From positions 52,608 through 116,607 of the forward strand of contig JALIZF010000967.1 in NCBI GenBank assembly GCA_029948255.1: a DNA stretch of 64,000 nt, written 5' to 3'. The position numbers and the translations under genes were made by a program. Shown here piece after piece: positions 63,945-64,000 of this stretch. A model generated the notes under the pieces. The model had not been told where the DNA came from and ran no database searches. It saw only the letters and a list, made by a program, of their open reading frames with translations. Position 1 is the stretch's first letter. The number at the start of each line of letters is the position of its first letter. The stretch comes from Telmatactis stephensoni (taxonomy: Eukaryota > Cnidaria > Anthozoa > Actiniaria > Isophelliidae).

Positions 63945-64000
63945 TTACTTAAATGGGGTTCAGACTAAAAGTTTTGGTGCAATATAGAGTTGAATGCACA

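Overview
The window is from an animal nuclear genome: AT-rich DNA, GT-AG introns, long introns with short exons, microsatellites and many layers of transposable elements. The mix of elements (R2-like non-LTR with restriction-like endonuclease, Crypton-like, Harbinger, MULE, CACTA and KDZ-type proteins, many short foldback elements) and several repeat motifs suggest an anthozoan cnidarian, probably a coral or anemone. That is recognition from memory, not a database match. Exon chains were joined by hand and accepted only where splice signals and reading frame agreed at each junction.

Region by region. 1-2139: 3' part of a coiled-coil protein gene (+). 2140-8600: non-coding, with one foldback element (4587-5475). 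8676-12560: a compact six-exon gene (+) with TATA box, non-coding first exon and five coding exons joined by four phase-0 introns. It encodes a 238-residue secreted protein that looks like a helical cytokine, and is the most interesting gene here. 13352-15747: a foldback element with a second one nested in its right arm. 17150-20311: a decayed R2-like retrotransposon interrupted by a Crypton-like insertion. 21634-24830: a Harbinger fragment, a field of CAAGATCTTG-like palindromes, and a tandem duplication that includes a terminal exon.

24664-36333: a BEN-domain gene (-), whose BEN exon is split by a 6.2-kb MULE transposon (25582-31795). The MULE has 154-170 bp terminal inverted repeats, 9-bp flanking duplications and a six-exon transposase gene with a single frameshift. 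37794-38560: CACTA/EnSpm-like exons (+). 39440-40852: a 66-bp minisatellite of about 21 units that ends about 500 bp before a complete nine-exon gene (41348-51084, +) for a 712-residue KDZ-type transposase-like protein. 53368-62129 and probably beyond: a ten-exon gene (-) for a P-loop ATPase with a coiled coil and C-terminal PHD-like finger, convergent with the KDZ-type gene. Both have introns full of foldback elements. The last kilobases hold only repeats.

The cytokine-like gene, the coiled-coil gene and perhaps the BEN gene look like host genes; most other coding sequence belongs or once belonged to mobile elements. Whether the KDZ-type gene, the minisatellite and the ATPase gene form one large element is an open question raised in the findings.
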